A stretch of DNA of 64,000 nucleotides from Arthrobacter sp. SLBN-100 (lineage in GTDB: Bacteria > Actinomycetota > Actinomycetes > Actinomycetales > Micrococcaceae): positions 1,736,001 through 1,800,000 of the forward strand of contig NZ_VFMY01000001.1 in the NCBI RefSeq assembly GCF_006715305.1, given 5' to 3'. Made by a program: the position numbers and the translations under genes. This document shows positions 52,356 to 60,560 of the stretch, piece by piece (positions within the stretch are counted from its first letter, which is position 1; each line of letters opens with the position of its first letter). The notes below the pieces were generated by a model. The model saw only the letters and a program-made list of their open reading frames with translations, ran no database searches and had not been told where the DNA came from.

Positions 52356-53834
52356 TTACTGCGATCGGTGTGGTTCTTCACGGACCACCCTGATGGTCTT
52401 GAGCGTTGGATCGGCGGGATCCGGCAGGACCATGCCTGCCTCCACCCCGCTTCTGAGGTAGTCGATGGCGGCTTTGTTGATCCGTTCGCCGGGCAGCAGG
52501 ATCGGAATCCCGGGCGGGTAGGGCGTGGCCATTTCGGCAGCGATGCGGCCCGGTGCTTCCTCGCAGGGGATGACTTCCACCGGCCCGAAGAACGCGTCCC
52601 GGGGCAGCATCACCGTCTCCAGGTAGAGCTCCTCCTCGGCAGGAATGACGACGGCGGGTGGCCGGGGCAGGCCGGGAGCGGCTTCGGTAAGTGCGCGGAG
52701 CCCGCCCAGAAGACGCTCCGCCGTCTCCTCGTCATCCGAAATCGAGATGACGGCTTCCGTCCGGCGGTGGTCGGTGGTGCCCATGTCGAGGCGGCAGTTT
52801 TCGCGCAGCCAGTCCGTGGCCTGGAACCCGCTGATGCCAAGGCTGGAAACGTCGATCATGATGTGGAGGATGTCCAGGTCGTGGGAGGCCTCGGCGTGGA
52901 CCAGCTCGTCTTCAAGGACGTGCAGCCCGGGGAGCGCCTGGACGTCCCGGCGGAGTCCTTTGGCAAGTTCCAGCGCCTTGTCGATCAGGGCCTTGCCGTC
53001 CTGCACCATTTGCCGGCGCCAGCCGTCCATCGCTGCGTACAGCATCACGTTCGCGCTGGTGGTGGACAGCACATCGGCGCACTGGTTCAGCCGGACCGGG
53101 TCCACGAGGTTGCCCTGCAGGTGGAATATGGAGCCTTGCTCGAAGCCCAGCCCCATCTTGTGGACACTGACCACGCAGATGTCAGCCCCTGCGGACATGG
53201 CCCAGGTGGGGGTGTCCGGGTGGAAGGGCAGTTGTGCTCCCCAGGCCTCGTCAACGATCAGCGGCTTGCCCCGCTTGTGGCAGATCTCCACGATTGCCTC
53301 GAGGTCCGCGCAGGTGCCGTAGGGTGTGGGGCTGACGATCAGCGCGGCCGAGGCGTCCGGGTACCGCTGCCACATCTCCTCCACAGTCTCGGGTGCCGGC
53401 GGATGGGCCAGCTTCAGCTCGTCGTCCCACCGCGGCTTGATCCAGCGCGGCTGCAGCCCCGAGAGGACCAGGCCGGAAACCACGGATTTGTGCGCGTCCC
53501 GGCCGATCAGGAGTTCGCCCTCGCCGCGGGTCACGGCCAGGATTGCGGCCTTGATGGACAGGGAGCTGCCGCAGGTTGAGAAGAAGGCCATGTCCGCTCC
53601 CACGGCTTCGGCCATCAGCTGTTCGGCTTTGGACAGGTAGCCGTGGGAGGACTTCCGGTCGTCCAGGCCTGAGGAGGCAACGACGTCGGACTTGAAGCTC
53701 TGCTCCCCCAGCACCTCCAGCACCCGCCGATCGACGCCGCGGCCCTGGCGGTGGGCGGGGGGCGTAAACCCGTACCTGTCGAGTTTCTGGTGTTCGGCCA
53801 GCGCATCAAGCACCGGTGTTTCGTTCTGGTCCAT
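52356..53834 (-). CDS. Orn/Lys/Arg decarboxylase-type PLP enzyme (short form)
   Basis: A 492-residue fold-I PLP enzyme. Major domain: FYSTC-like FFSTCGSSLSIKAAILAV, ALIVSPTPYGTCADLEAIVE, LIVDEAWGAQLPFH and SVHKMGLGFEQGS with the PLP Lys. The C-terminal domain ends with YPPGIPILLPGERINKAAID, characteristic of the family. It lacks the wing domain of the ~710-residue inducible decarboxylases, so it resembles Bacillus SpeA/YaaO-type short enzymes. GGGAGGACAC before the ATG. Twenty bases after the ligase gene and 24 before the amidotransferase. Product would be agmatine, cadaverine or putrescine. Confidence 0.9.
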   Translation of the reverse strand: MDQNETPVLDALAEHQKLDRYGFTPPAHRQGRGVDRRVLEVLGEQSFKSDVVASSGLDDRKSSHGYLSKAEQLMAEAVGADMAFFSTCGSSLSIKAAILAVTRGEGELLIGRDAHKSVVSGLVLSGLQPRWIKPRWDDELKLAHPPAPETVEEMWQRYPDASAALIVSPTPYGTCADLEAIVEICHKRGKPLIVDEAWGAQLPFHPDTPTWAMSAGADICVVSVHKMGLGFEQGSIFHLQGNLVDPVRLNQCADVLSTTSANVMLYAAMDGWRRQMVQDGKALIDKALELAKGLRRDVQALPGLHVLEDELVHAEASHDLDILHIMIDVSSLGISGFQATDWLRENCRLDMGTTDHRRTEAVISISDDEETAERLLGGLRALTEAAPGLPRPPAVVIPAEEELYLETVMLPRDAFFGPVEVIPCEEAPGRIAAEMATPYPPGIPILLPGERINKAAIDYLRSGVEAGMVLPDPADPTLKTIRVVREEPHRSQ

Positions 53835-53854
53835 GTGTCCTCCCGGATGGTTAT

Positions 53855-54988
53855 CTAGGCACTCTGGTCGCTGGCCAGCAGCGGCATGCCCCTCAGCTTT
53901 TGAAGCGGTGTGGCCGGCAGGCTGCTGATGTGGACGGCGTCGGCGATGACATCGCACAGGCTGCCCGCTTCCGCGAACGCGGCCCGCTGGCGGGCAGCGC
54001 CGGTGCCCCTGGTCAACACCTGGAACAGCAACGACTCCACCACGTCGAACTCGCCCTGGCTCTTCAGCGCGGACTGGACATGGTCCAGCAGTGCCATGGC
54101 CACTTCGAAGGCGGGCCGGGGCTGGCCTGTCAGCGGGTCCAATAAGTCACCGTCAAGCCCGAAGCGCCCCGCCTGCCAGGAGGCAAGCCGCAGCTGCATG
54201 GCCGAGACAGGGGCGGGAGGCATACCATCGCGCCACTGCCTTGCCGCCGTCTCCACAAGGCCCCGTACCAGGCCGGCCAGGAGGACGGCGTCGTCGGCAA
54301 AAAGGCATACGTCCCCCACGCGCACTTCAATGGTTGGGTGGCGGTGGCTGAGCCTGGCGTCAAAGTAGATTTGCCCCTTGTCCAGGAGCACTCCGGAATC
54401 CAGGATCTCGTTGACCTGCCGGTGGTAGGCCTCGGCGGAGCCGAAGATCTCGCACGGTCCGGCGGTTGGCCACCGGTTCCACGCCTGGGAGCGGTAGCTT
54501 GCGTACCCGGAGTCCATGGCGTTCCAGAAAGGGGAATTGGCCGTGATCGCCATCAGCACCGGGAGCCAGATCCGGATCCGGTCCAGGACGGCCACGCCTT
54601 CCTCGTCCGACTCAACCTCCACATGCACATGGCAGCCGCAGGTCAGCTGTTCCACTGCCGTCAGGCCGAACCGCTCGATCATCCGCTCGTACCGCAGGCC
54701 CGGGCTGGTGGTGGATTTCACGGGAAGGGGTGAGGTGGCAAGGGCCACTGACCGGGCCCCGACTGCGCGGGCAGTTGAATCGGCGCTCACCCGCCGCACT
54801 GTAATGTCCTCGGCGAGCTCGTCCAGGCTGATCCTCGGAAGCGTGCAGGTCTCAATCTGTTCCTGCTTCATCTCCCTGCTCAGCCCGTCGTCATCGTTCA
54901 GGCGTTCCAGCAGTTCGCCCAGCGGCACTGCATGCCCGTCCGCGTCGTCGACGATGAGGAATTCTTCCTCAACGCCTACCCGGCGCAT
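53855..54988 (-). CDS. Carboxylate-amine ligase, YbdK/GCS2 family
   Basis: A 377-residue glutamate-cysteine-ligase-type enzyme. It begins VGVEEEFLIVDDADGHAVPL, has EQIETCTLPRISLDELAEDI, the metal/ATP block TCGCHVHVEVESDEEG, AWNRWPTAGPCEIFG and HRHPTIEVRVGDVCLFADDA. This group couples glutamate or related carboxylates to amines using ATP, and true glutathione or mycothiol roles are not implied. AAAGGGA nine bases before the ATG. First gene of the operon with the decarboxylase, amidotransferase and M20 peptidase. Confidence 0.9.
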   Translation of the reverse strand: MRRVGVEEEFLIVDDADGHAVPLGELLERLNDDDGLSREMKQEQIETCTLPRISLDELAEDITVRRVSADSTARAVGARSVALATSPLPVKSTTSPGLRYERMIERFGLTAVEQLTCGCHVHVEVESDEEGVAVLDRIRIWLPVLMAITANSPFWNAMDSGYASYRSQAWNRWPTAGPCEIFGSAEAYHRQVNEILDSGVLLDKGQIYFDARLSHRHPTIEVRVGDVCLFADDAVLLAGLVRGLVETAARQWRDGMPPAPVSAMQLRLASWQAGRFGLDGDLLDPLTGQPRPAFEVAMALLDHVQSALKSQGEFDVVESLLFQVLTRGTGAARQRAAFAEAGSLCDVIADAVHISSLPATPLQKLRGMPLLASDQSA

Positions 54989-55129
54989 CACCACTGTCCC
55001 TTTGGTCCGGCATCTCCCTTGCATGGGGCGCACCGGTGGACAGGAGGAAAAACGAAAAGGTGGTTGGCCATCATTGCTCCTGGATCGAAACCCGTGAAGC
55101 GTTGGCTTAACTTCAGCGTCTCAACATAC

Positions 55130-55141
55130 TAAGCATGCTTA
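55130..55141. promoter_or_regulatory. Palindromic operator candidate upstream of the ligase operon
   Basis: Perfect 12-bp palindrome TAAGCATGCTTA, followed on the minus strand by TATGTT. Shape suits a MarR- or TetR-type dimer; it lies about 140 bases from the ligase ATG. Confidence 0.4.
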
Positions 55142-55165
55142 TTTCCGGTCCGCAAGCTGCAAAGC

Positions 55166-55220
55166 AGAGAACCGCCCCGAAGACCGCGCGTTTTGGCGCG
55201 CTGCTTGGGGGCGGTTCTCT
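55166..55220. terminator. Terminator between PuuD-like gene and ligase operon
   Basis: Thirteen-bp perfect stem AGAGAACCGCCCC / GGGGCGGTTCTCT; the plus strand continues TGCTTTTTT. It closes the PuuD-like transcript and marks a new transcription unit for the ligase. Confidence 0.8.
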
Positions 55221-55241
55221 TGCTTTTTTAGGAAGAAACTC

Positions 55242-56060
55242 TTAGCCGAGCGCGGGCCCGGCCAGGCTGGCATTGATCTCCGCGGTGACGGGCGACAGCG
55301 GCGTTGCCGGAACCAGCCGGGACAGGAACTTTCCGCGGGCTGCTTCGACAAAACCGCGGAACAGGCCGAATTCTTCGGGCAGCTCCTCCGGGTGCCACTG
55401 GATGCCCATGGTGAAGGTGCTGGCCGGGTATTCGATGGCTTCCACCACCTGGTCCTCGCTCCAGGCGGCGGCTGTGAGGCCCTCGCCCAGTTTGTCCACG
55501 GCCTGGTGGTGCGAGACGGGCACGGGTCCGGGGTTGGCGCCGATCAGCTGCTCGAGGCGGGAACCGGCTTTGATTTCCACAGGGATGCGGTTGAAGGTGT
55601 AGCCGCCGGGCTGGTAGAAGGCATTGCCAATAACATCGGGCAGGTGCTGGTGGAGGCTGCCGCCGAGCGTGACGTTCAGCAGCTGCTCGCCGCGGCAGAT
55701 GCACAGCAGCGGAACGTCCTGGCGGATGGCCTCCTGGATGAGCGCCTGCTCCCAGGCATCCCGTTCGGCCCGGGGTGCGTCGGTTTCGGGGTGTGCTTCC
55801 TGGCCGTAGAGGGCCGGGTTGACGTCCCAGCCGCCAGGCACCACCAGGCCGTCGAGCCTGCCGACGAGCTGTTCAATCATGCCTGCCATCACGGGCTGCG
55901 GCGGCAGGAGGATGGGCATGCCGCCTGCGGCGATGATGGGTTTCAGGTACGTCTCGGGCAGGAAAGCCGCACTAACCGTGCCGCAACCTTCGGTACCTGC
56001 CTGCTCGAGGTAGGTGGTGAGTCCGATGACAGGATTCATCGCGGCGTCGGTGGTGTGCAC
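55242..56060 (-). CDS. Gamma-glutamyl-gamma-aminobutyrate hydrolase family protein (PuuD-like)
   Basis: A 272-residue class-I glutamine-amidotransferase-like hydrolase. Nucleophile in LLCICRGEQLLNVTLGGSLH (Cys), His-Glu in FTMGIQWHPEELPEE, and PVSHHQAVDKLGEGL as in the PuuD group. It hydrolyses gamma-glutamyl amide bonds of gamma-glutamylated amines. GGAGGGACCACA precedes the GTG start. Standing just upstream of the GCS2 ligase/decarboxylase operon, it fits release of glutamate from a gamma-glutamyl polyamine. Confidence 0.88.
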   Translation of the reverse strand: MHTTDAAMNPVIGLTTYLEQAGTEGCGTVSAAFLPETYLKPIIAAGGMPILLPPQPVMAGMIEQLVGRLDGLVVPGGWDVNPALYGQEAHPETDAPRAERDAWEQALIQEAIRQDVPLLCICRGEQLLNVTLGGSLHQHLPDVIGNAFYQPGGYTFNRIPVEIKAGSRLEQLIGANPGPVPVSHHQAVDKLGEGLTAAAWSEDQVVEAIEYPASTFTMGIQWHPEELPEEFGLFRGFVEAARGKFLSRLVPATPLSPVTAEINASLAGPALG

Positions 56061-56169
56061 TGTGGTCCCTCCAGGAAGATCTAACTGCCTCCAATTTTAG
56101 GGCCGAGGGCGGGCCGGAATGTTTCGTCAGTGTCAATTCCAGGTGTCAGGACGATCACACTTTTCTGCC

Positions 56170-56970
56170 CTATTCCTTATCCCCTGGAACCACCCGGAAA
56201 CGGCGGTTCCGCAGGGTGGGGACGCGGGTCCGGACGGCCGCGATCCGCTCGGGCTCAAGCTGGGCAAAAACGACGCCGGGCAGCTCACCGGCGTTGGCGA
56301 TCACCACCCCGAAGGGATCCACCACTATGGAGTAGGCCGTGGCCAGCGGTCCACACTGGTTGGCCGTCACCACGTACGAGGTGTTCTCGATGGCCCTGGC
56401 GCGCACCAGGGTGTTGAAGTGGTCCTCCTTGCCCGGGCCGACGATCCACATGGCGGGGAGCAGCAGGACGTTCGCTCCGGCGTCCACCAGGTAGCGGGCA
56501 CTCTCCGGGAACCTCAGGTCGTAGCAGGTGAGCATGCCCAGGCGCAGCTGGCCATAGGAGAGCAGCTCCGGCAGGTCAATGGAACCCTGGCTGGTTCCAT
56601 CGCTTTCCCGGTAGCCGAAGGCGTCGTAGAGGTGTACTTTCCGGTATCTGCCCTGGACAGCACCGGCGGCGTCGAGGGCCACCAAGGTGTTGAACGGAAG
56701 GCCGCCGGGGTTGGCCTCGGTGGTTCCCACGACGACGGGCAACCTGAGGTCCCGTGCGAGCGCGGCGACACCGCTGATAAAGGGGCCGTCCAGAGGCTCC
56801 GCCACGTCCGCCAGGACGGTGGAGGGTTCGGCGCTTGCGTAGAGACTGGTCTCCGGAAGCACCAGCAGGTCCGCGTTGCCCAACGCGGCAGCCTGCATCA
56901 GCCGGGCGATCTGCTTCAGGTTGTCTTGCGGCGCTTTGCCGGCACTGAACTGCCCGGAGGCGATCCTCAC
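56170..56970 (-). CDS. Carbon-nitrogen hydrolase (nitrilase superfamily)
   Basis: A 266-residue amidase with the Glu-Lys-Cys triad: LLVLPETSLYASAEP (Glu), YRKVHLYDAFGYRESDGTSQ (Lys) and MLTCYDLRFPESARYL (Cys). IENTSYVVTANQCGPLAT and SIVVDPFGVVIANAGELPGV complete the fold. Substrates in the family include omega-amides and N-carbamoyl compounds. It lies upstream of the PuuD-like gene on the same strand with a 109-base gap, possibly independent. Confidence 0.87.
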   Translation of the reverse strand: MRIASGQFSAGKAPQDNLKQIARLMQAAALGNADLLVLPETSLYASAEPSTVLADVAEPLDGPFISGVAALARDLRLPVVVGTTEANPGGLPFNTLVALDAAGAVQGRYRKVHLYDAFGYRESDGTSQGSIDLPELLSYGQLRLGMLTCYDLRFPESARYLVDAGANVLLLPAMWIVGPGKEDHFNTLVRARAIENTSYVVTANQCGPLATAYSIVVDPFGVVIANAGELPGVVFAQLEPERIAAVRTRVPTLRNRRFRVVPGDKE

Positions 56971-57114
56971 TTTAGTCCTCCTGCCACCGCGAAACGGCCC
57001 CTAGACAAAGGGTGGCACACCGGGGCCTGCGGCAACAGGCCCCGGTGGCCCCGTCCTGCGCAAACGTCGAAGAACTCTTGACAAAACCTTGACGGATTAC
57101 CCCGGCGTACTTTG

Positions 57115-57396
57115 AGGCACGTCGAAGAAGCTATTCGTATCGGACCGAAACGCTTCAGATGGTCGACCGGCCGGTGTCAACCAGGACAGCTGCAAGGGTG
57201 CTGCGGTACCCCTGCACTTCGCGGCCAGCTGAAGAGGGTCCGCGCTGGCCTTCCTGAAACAGTCAGTCAGCTTTACAGCCCGATGGTGATGAAGTCCGCC
57301 TGACCGCTGCAAGCTCGGCTTTCCGGAAGGTCCCGTACCCACAGTCGCCAGCTCCCCCGAAGACTCCCCCCCGGCTTCGGCGGGAGCTGGTTTTGG
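57115..57396 (+). ncRNA. Candidate plus-strand noncoding RNA
   Basis: TTGACA at 57078 and TTGACG at 57089 with TACTTT at 57108 mark a possible promoter, though spacings are not ideal. The transcript would run ~280 nt to the terminator at 57348-57399. Does not match tmRNA, RNase P or SRP RNA features I know. Start is approximate. Confidence 0.3.
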
Positions 57397-57399
57397 TTT
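57348..57399 (+). terminator. Intrinsic terminator, plus strand
   Basis: Arms CCAGCTCCCCCGAAG / CTTCGGCGGGAGCTGG (one bulge), then TTTTGGTTT. The T-tract exists only on the plus strand. Confidence 0.8.
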
Positions 57400-57429
57400 A
57401 TCCGATGGTTCGTTCGCCTTCAACGCTGG

Positions 57430-58347
57430 CTAAGCGCCCTGCCGCGACGGCGGGCCGGCCCTCCGCAGACGCTCCGGCGGGTGCAGGTCGATGATCGGGA
57501 GGTGCCCGTCGGTGCGGATGGCGTCGCCGCCGCCGTTGCGGTGGTGGTAGCCGCTGGAGTAGTTGAGGATGATGTGGATCGACTCCACGGCGTTGGCCGA
57601 GCGGAGCGTCTCGATGATGAAGTCGCGTTCCTCGTCGGTGCGGTCGGCGATCTTGTGGGTGATCTGGAACGTGAACAGGGACAGTCCCACGCTTCGGTCG
57701 TAGGTCCCGGCGCCCACCCAGTCCACCGCCAGTCCGCCGGGCAGCCGCCACCCGGGCTGGCATTTCCAGAACCGGACGTGGTGCCGCTTCCGGGGATTCC
57801 CGTCGATTTCGCGCTGGAAGGCGAGCTCCTGCTTGTTGCCGAAGACGTAGAGCGAGCTCACCGGGGCGGTTGCGTAGCTGCGCCCCAGAACGGTGGACGT
57901 GAGGGTGCGCCATGCAGTGGCAGGCGTGATCGGATCCGCCTCCACCCAGCCCGCCGTCAGCATGGCCTGCCGCAGCTCCTCCTTCGGCCCCACCACGGCG
58001 AGGTTCACGGGATCGCCCAGGACGCCGTCGCCCGTCCTTGTCCGCCCGATGAAGTAGTCCGGGATGTACAGGCTGCTGAGGATCCTGTGGATGCGCGGCA
58101 GCAGGGCGTAGGCCAGGATCAGCCAGACCGGCAGGAACACCCAGGCCTGCTCAGGGCCGCGTGAAAGCCGGGCGAGCAGGAAGTAGTAGACGGCCCAGCC
58201 CACGGCGATGGTCACCGCCAGGTACAGGAGCCGCTGCAGGACCGCCAGGACCGTGGCCCACCTGCTTTGCCGGCGCACCACCGGACTGCTGGAACGTGAG
58301 TGGTCCGGCTCTTCCGGAACAGCCCGCCGGCCGCCAGGGGTCGTCAC
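57430..58347 (-). CDS. LssY C-terminal domain protein
   Basis: A 305-residue membrane-anchored protein: two hydrophobic helices (~32-52 and ~65-85), then the LssY C-terminal domain (~105-290) with GDPVNLAVVGPKEELRQAML, AGWVEADPITPATAWRTL, LYVFGNKQELAFQREI, RHHVRFWKC, and DWVGAGTYDRSVGLS followed by THKI. In Legionella the domain is part of a larger protein with DedA/PAP2 parts; here it stands alone. Function unknown. AAAGGAGAATTGCC before GTG. Confidence 0.85.
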   Translation of the reverse strand: MTTPGGRRAVPEEPDHSRSSSPVVRRQSRWATVLAVLQRLLYLAVTIAVGWAVYYFLLARLSRGPEQAWVFLPVWLILAYALLPRIHRILSSLYIPDYFIGRTRTGDGVLGDPVNLAVVGPKEELRQAMLTAGWVEADPITPATAWRTLTSTVLGRSYATAPVSSLYVFGNKQELAFQREIDGNPRKRHHVRFWKCQPGWRLPGGLAVDWVGAGTYDRSVGLSLFTFQITHKIADRTDEERDFIIETLRSANAVESIHIILNYSSGYHHRNGGGDAIRTDGHLPIIDLHPPERLRRAGPPSRQGA

Positions 58348-58415
58348 GGCAATTCTCCTTTCGGTCGCTCACCAACAGCCTAAAAGGTTGCCGGGGAAAG
58401 CTGGGCGTCCGGAGC

Positions 58416-59117
58416 TTACGCCGGCAGGTTCAGCTGCTCCACGATGATCCGCGCGGTCTCCGGGTCACCCAGGATCCGGAAGTGCCCGGCGGTAGGCAGC
58501 TCAATATTGGTGGCGCCCGGCAGGACGCTGCCCTCCGGGATGTGCGGATCGAACGGGCCGTAGATGGAGGTGATCCGGCTGTTGATGGTCTCCTCGCGGG
58601 CCAGCTGGAGGGTCAGGGCGTTGCTCGGCGAGAAGATCCGCAGGCTCGGCAGCAGCATGTACTTCGCGTAGCGGGACCCGGAAAACGGCGTGCACACGGC
58701 GATCATCCGCTCGATCCGCTGCTCGGGGTCCAGGTTCAGCATGGCGTACTTCCCGATCAGCCCGCCCTTGCTGTGCGCCACGATGGCGGCATCGCGCAGG
58801 CCCGCTTCCTCCAGGTGCTGCGCCACCATCCGGGCGGCGGCGGGAACGTTGAGTTTGTTGCGCTGCAGCACCGTGACCACGTGGACGGGATGGCCGGCGT
58901 CGTGGATTGACCGGATCAGCGGCATCATGAACTGCCAGTTTTCGTAGACGCCCGGGATGATCAGCACGGGATTGAGGTGGCCCTGATGGAAGGAACCCGG
59001 CTGCACCCGGGACACGGCGCCCTGCACCTGGCACATGGCGGCATAGGCATAATCGTGCAGCCACCACACGGCTTTTTGCACCGGACTGACCCGAGCGGGG
59101 ATCCCCGTTTCACTCAT
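58416..59117 (-). CDS. Alpha/beta hydrolase, lipase-like
   Basis: A 233-residue hydrolase of the triacylglycerol-lipase/PGAP1-like group: NPVLIIPGVYENWQFMMPLI (oxyanion region), nucleophile AIVAHSKGGLIGKYAML, acid near SIYGPFDPHIPEGS and final His in ELPTAGHFRILGDPE. TATCCT six bases before the ATG suggests a leaderless message. Substrate unknown; esterase or lipase activity is likely. Confidence 0.85.
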   Translation of the reverse strand: MSETGIPARVSPVQKAVWWLHDYAYAAMCQVQGAVSRVQPGSFHQGHLNPVLIIPGVYENWQFMMPLIRSIHDAGHPVHVVTVLQRNKLNVPAAARMVAQHLEEAGLRDAAIVAHSKGGLIGKYAMLNLDPEQRIERMIAVCTPFSGSRYAKYMLLPSLRIFSPSNALTLQLAREETINSRITSIYGPFDPHIPEGSVLPGATNIELPTAGHFRILGDPETARIIVEQLNLPA

Positions 59118-59129
59118 CTGTTGAGGATA
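59118..59129 (-). promoter_or_regulatory. Leaderless-type promoter of the lipase-like gene
   Basis: TATCCT six bases before the ATG, same hexamer and spacing as pucR. Confidence 0.4.
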
Positions 59130-59141
59130 ACCTCCACCCCC

Positions 59142-59199
59142 CTTGCCCTATCACTTTTGGTCCTCACCGGCGTTTGGGAACCAAAACTGATAGCGCAAG
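59142..59199. terminator. Hairpin between MFS and lipase-like genes
   Basis: Imperfect long stem CTTGC-CTATCA-TTTTGGT / ACCAAAA-TGATAG-GCAAG, ending nine bases from the MFS stop. Acts on the minus-strand MFS transcript. Confidence 0.65.
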
Positions 59200-59207
59200 T
59201 GGAAGGG

Positions 59208-60425
59208 TCAGTAGTTCCGGCGGTGCTTCAGGCGGGGAATCACGACGGCGAACGCGGCCGCCGCTGCGAACCCGAGGATGCCGGTGGCTGAGATCCCCGC
59301 AGCCAGGGAGGCGAGGGCCGTCACGCCGGAGAGGAGCACCGGGCCGGCGGTGTTCCCGGCATCGGCCATAAACCGCCACAGCCCCAGGAACTGGCCGCGC
59401 CCCCGGTCCGGGGAGAAATCGGCCCCCAAGGTCATCACCAGCCCGGAACTGATTCCGTTGCCGAAACCGATCAGCAGTGCCGCCAGCAGGAGCCCCACGA
59501 AGGACCCGGTCAGCGGAATCAGCAGGAGTGCAACACCCATCAGCAGCGTGGACGGAACGGCCACAAACTGCCGTCCCTTCCGGTCCATCAGTTTCCCTGC
59601 AGGGTAGAACACCAGCATGTCGATGGCCCCGGACAACCCGTAAATCAGCGATGCGGAACTGGCATCCATGCCCAGGTGGTCCGCCCACAGCGGGATGACC
59701 ACCTGGCGCGACGAACGCAGCGCACTCAGCAGCAGGATCCCCACGCCCACGCTGAGGAACACCTTCGCGTGGGACACCGCGACGCTGCGGAGGGTGGGCT
59801 CCGGACCCTTATGGCCGCCGTCGGACGCTCCCGCGACCTCCAGGTCAGGGATGGTGAGGGACAGCAGGGCAGCCCCAACCATGGCCACCACCCCCACCCA
59901 GTAGGCGCCGCCGAGGCCGGAGAACTGCATCACCGCGGCGCCCAGGAACGGCCCGATGAACACGCCGATGCGGTTCACCCCGCCCAGCGTGGACAGTGCC
60001 CGCGCCCGGAACTCCACGGGTACGGCTTCGGTGAGGTACTTCTGCCGGGCGAGTCCGAACACGGCGCCGGACATTCCGACGACGGCCATCGCCACCGCGA
60101 GCAGCCACAGTCCGTTGGGGATCAGGGAGGCAAGCCCGGCCGCGGCGAGCGCCAGGCCGGCAGCGACCGCGGCGCCCACAATGGCCCAGCGCTCGCCGAA
60201 CTTCAGCGTCACCAGGGAAGCGGGCAGGTTGAAGAACCACGAGCCCAGCCCGATGAGCGTGACTATCAGCGCCGCGAGGGCCACGGAGGCGCCAAGGTCG
60301 CGCGCTGTCAGTGCCACCACCGGAAGAATGGCGCCCTGGCCGATCCCGAAGAGCAAGGTGGGGCCGAAAGCGGCCACGGCGATGGCGCGCAGGTTGAAAG
60401 GCTGGGGATCGTCCGGGGAAGTCAT
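59208..60425 (-). CDS. MFS transporter
   Basis: A 405-residue carrier with 12 likely membrane helices. GAILPVVALTARDLGASVAL in helix 1-2, FNLPASLVTLKFGERWAIVG as the motif A region, AVFGLARQKYLTEAVPVEFR in helix 4-5 and LMDRKGRQFVAVPSTLLMGV in the second half: the drug-efflux-type pattern. TAGGAT seven bases before the ATG (leaderless or AGGA site). A longer upstream frame is rejected. It diverges from the small gene at 60561. Confidence 0.85.
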   Translation of the reverse strand: MTSPDDPQPFNLRAIAVAAFGPTLLFGIGQGAILPVVALTARDLGASVALAALIVTLIGLGSWFFNLPASLVTLKFGERWAIVGAAVAAGLALAAAGLASLIPNGLWLLAVAMAVVGMSGAVFGLARQKYLTEAVPVEFRARALSTLGGVNRIGVFIGPFLGAAVMQFSGLGGAYWVGVVAMVGAALLSLTIPDLEVAGASDGGHKGPEPTLRSVAVSHAKVFLSVGVGILLLSALRSSRQVVIPLWADHLGMDASSASLIYGLSGAIDMLVFYPAGKLMDRKGRQFVAVPSTLLMGVALLLIPLTGSFVGLLLAALLIGFGNGISSGLVMTLGADFSPDRGRGQFLGLWRFMADAGNTAGPVLLSGVTALASLAAGISATGILGFAAAAAFAVVIPRLKHRRNY

Positions 60426-60438
60426 CAGATTTATCCTA
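60426..60438 (-). promoter_or_regulatory. Probable leaderless promoter of MFS gene
   Basis: TAGGAT seven bases upstream of the ATG. Confidence 0.35.
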
Positions 60439-60560
60439 GGGCGGCTGGCAGCGGGGCCTAGAAAGGAACTCATTTGGGGGTCACAAAACCCTTGCAAAGG
60501 ACTAGCGTTTGCCTTATGGGTGCTGACTCGCGCCCGCAAACCAAAGGGGAGGTTCATTTC

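Larger units (their letters stand above)
56971..57429. other. 459-bp gap: candidate ncRNA with terminator
   Basis: Between divergent-facing minus-strand genes. A plus-strand terminator at its right end has no protein gene to terminate. Two 11-base direct repeats ACGTCGAAGAA (57064 and 57119) flank TTGAC elements. Short frames on both strands are not convincing. Confidence 0.5.

Noticed and set aside
57112..57303. 63-codon plus-strand frame in the 57-kb gap
   Set aside because: No ribosome site or recognisable sequence, and codon use is unlike its neighbours; the region is better read as noncoding.
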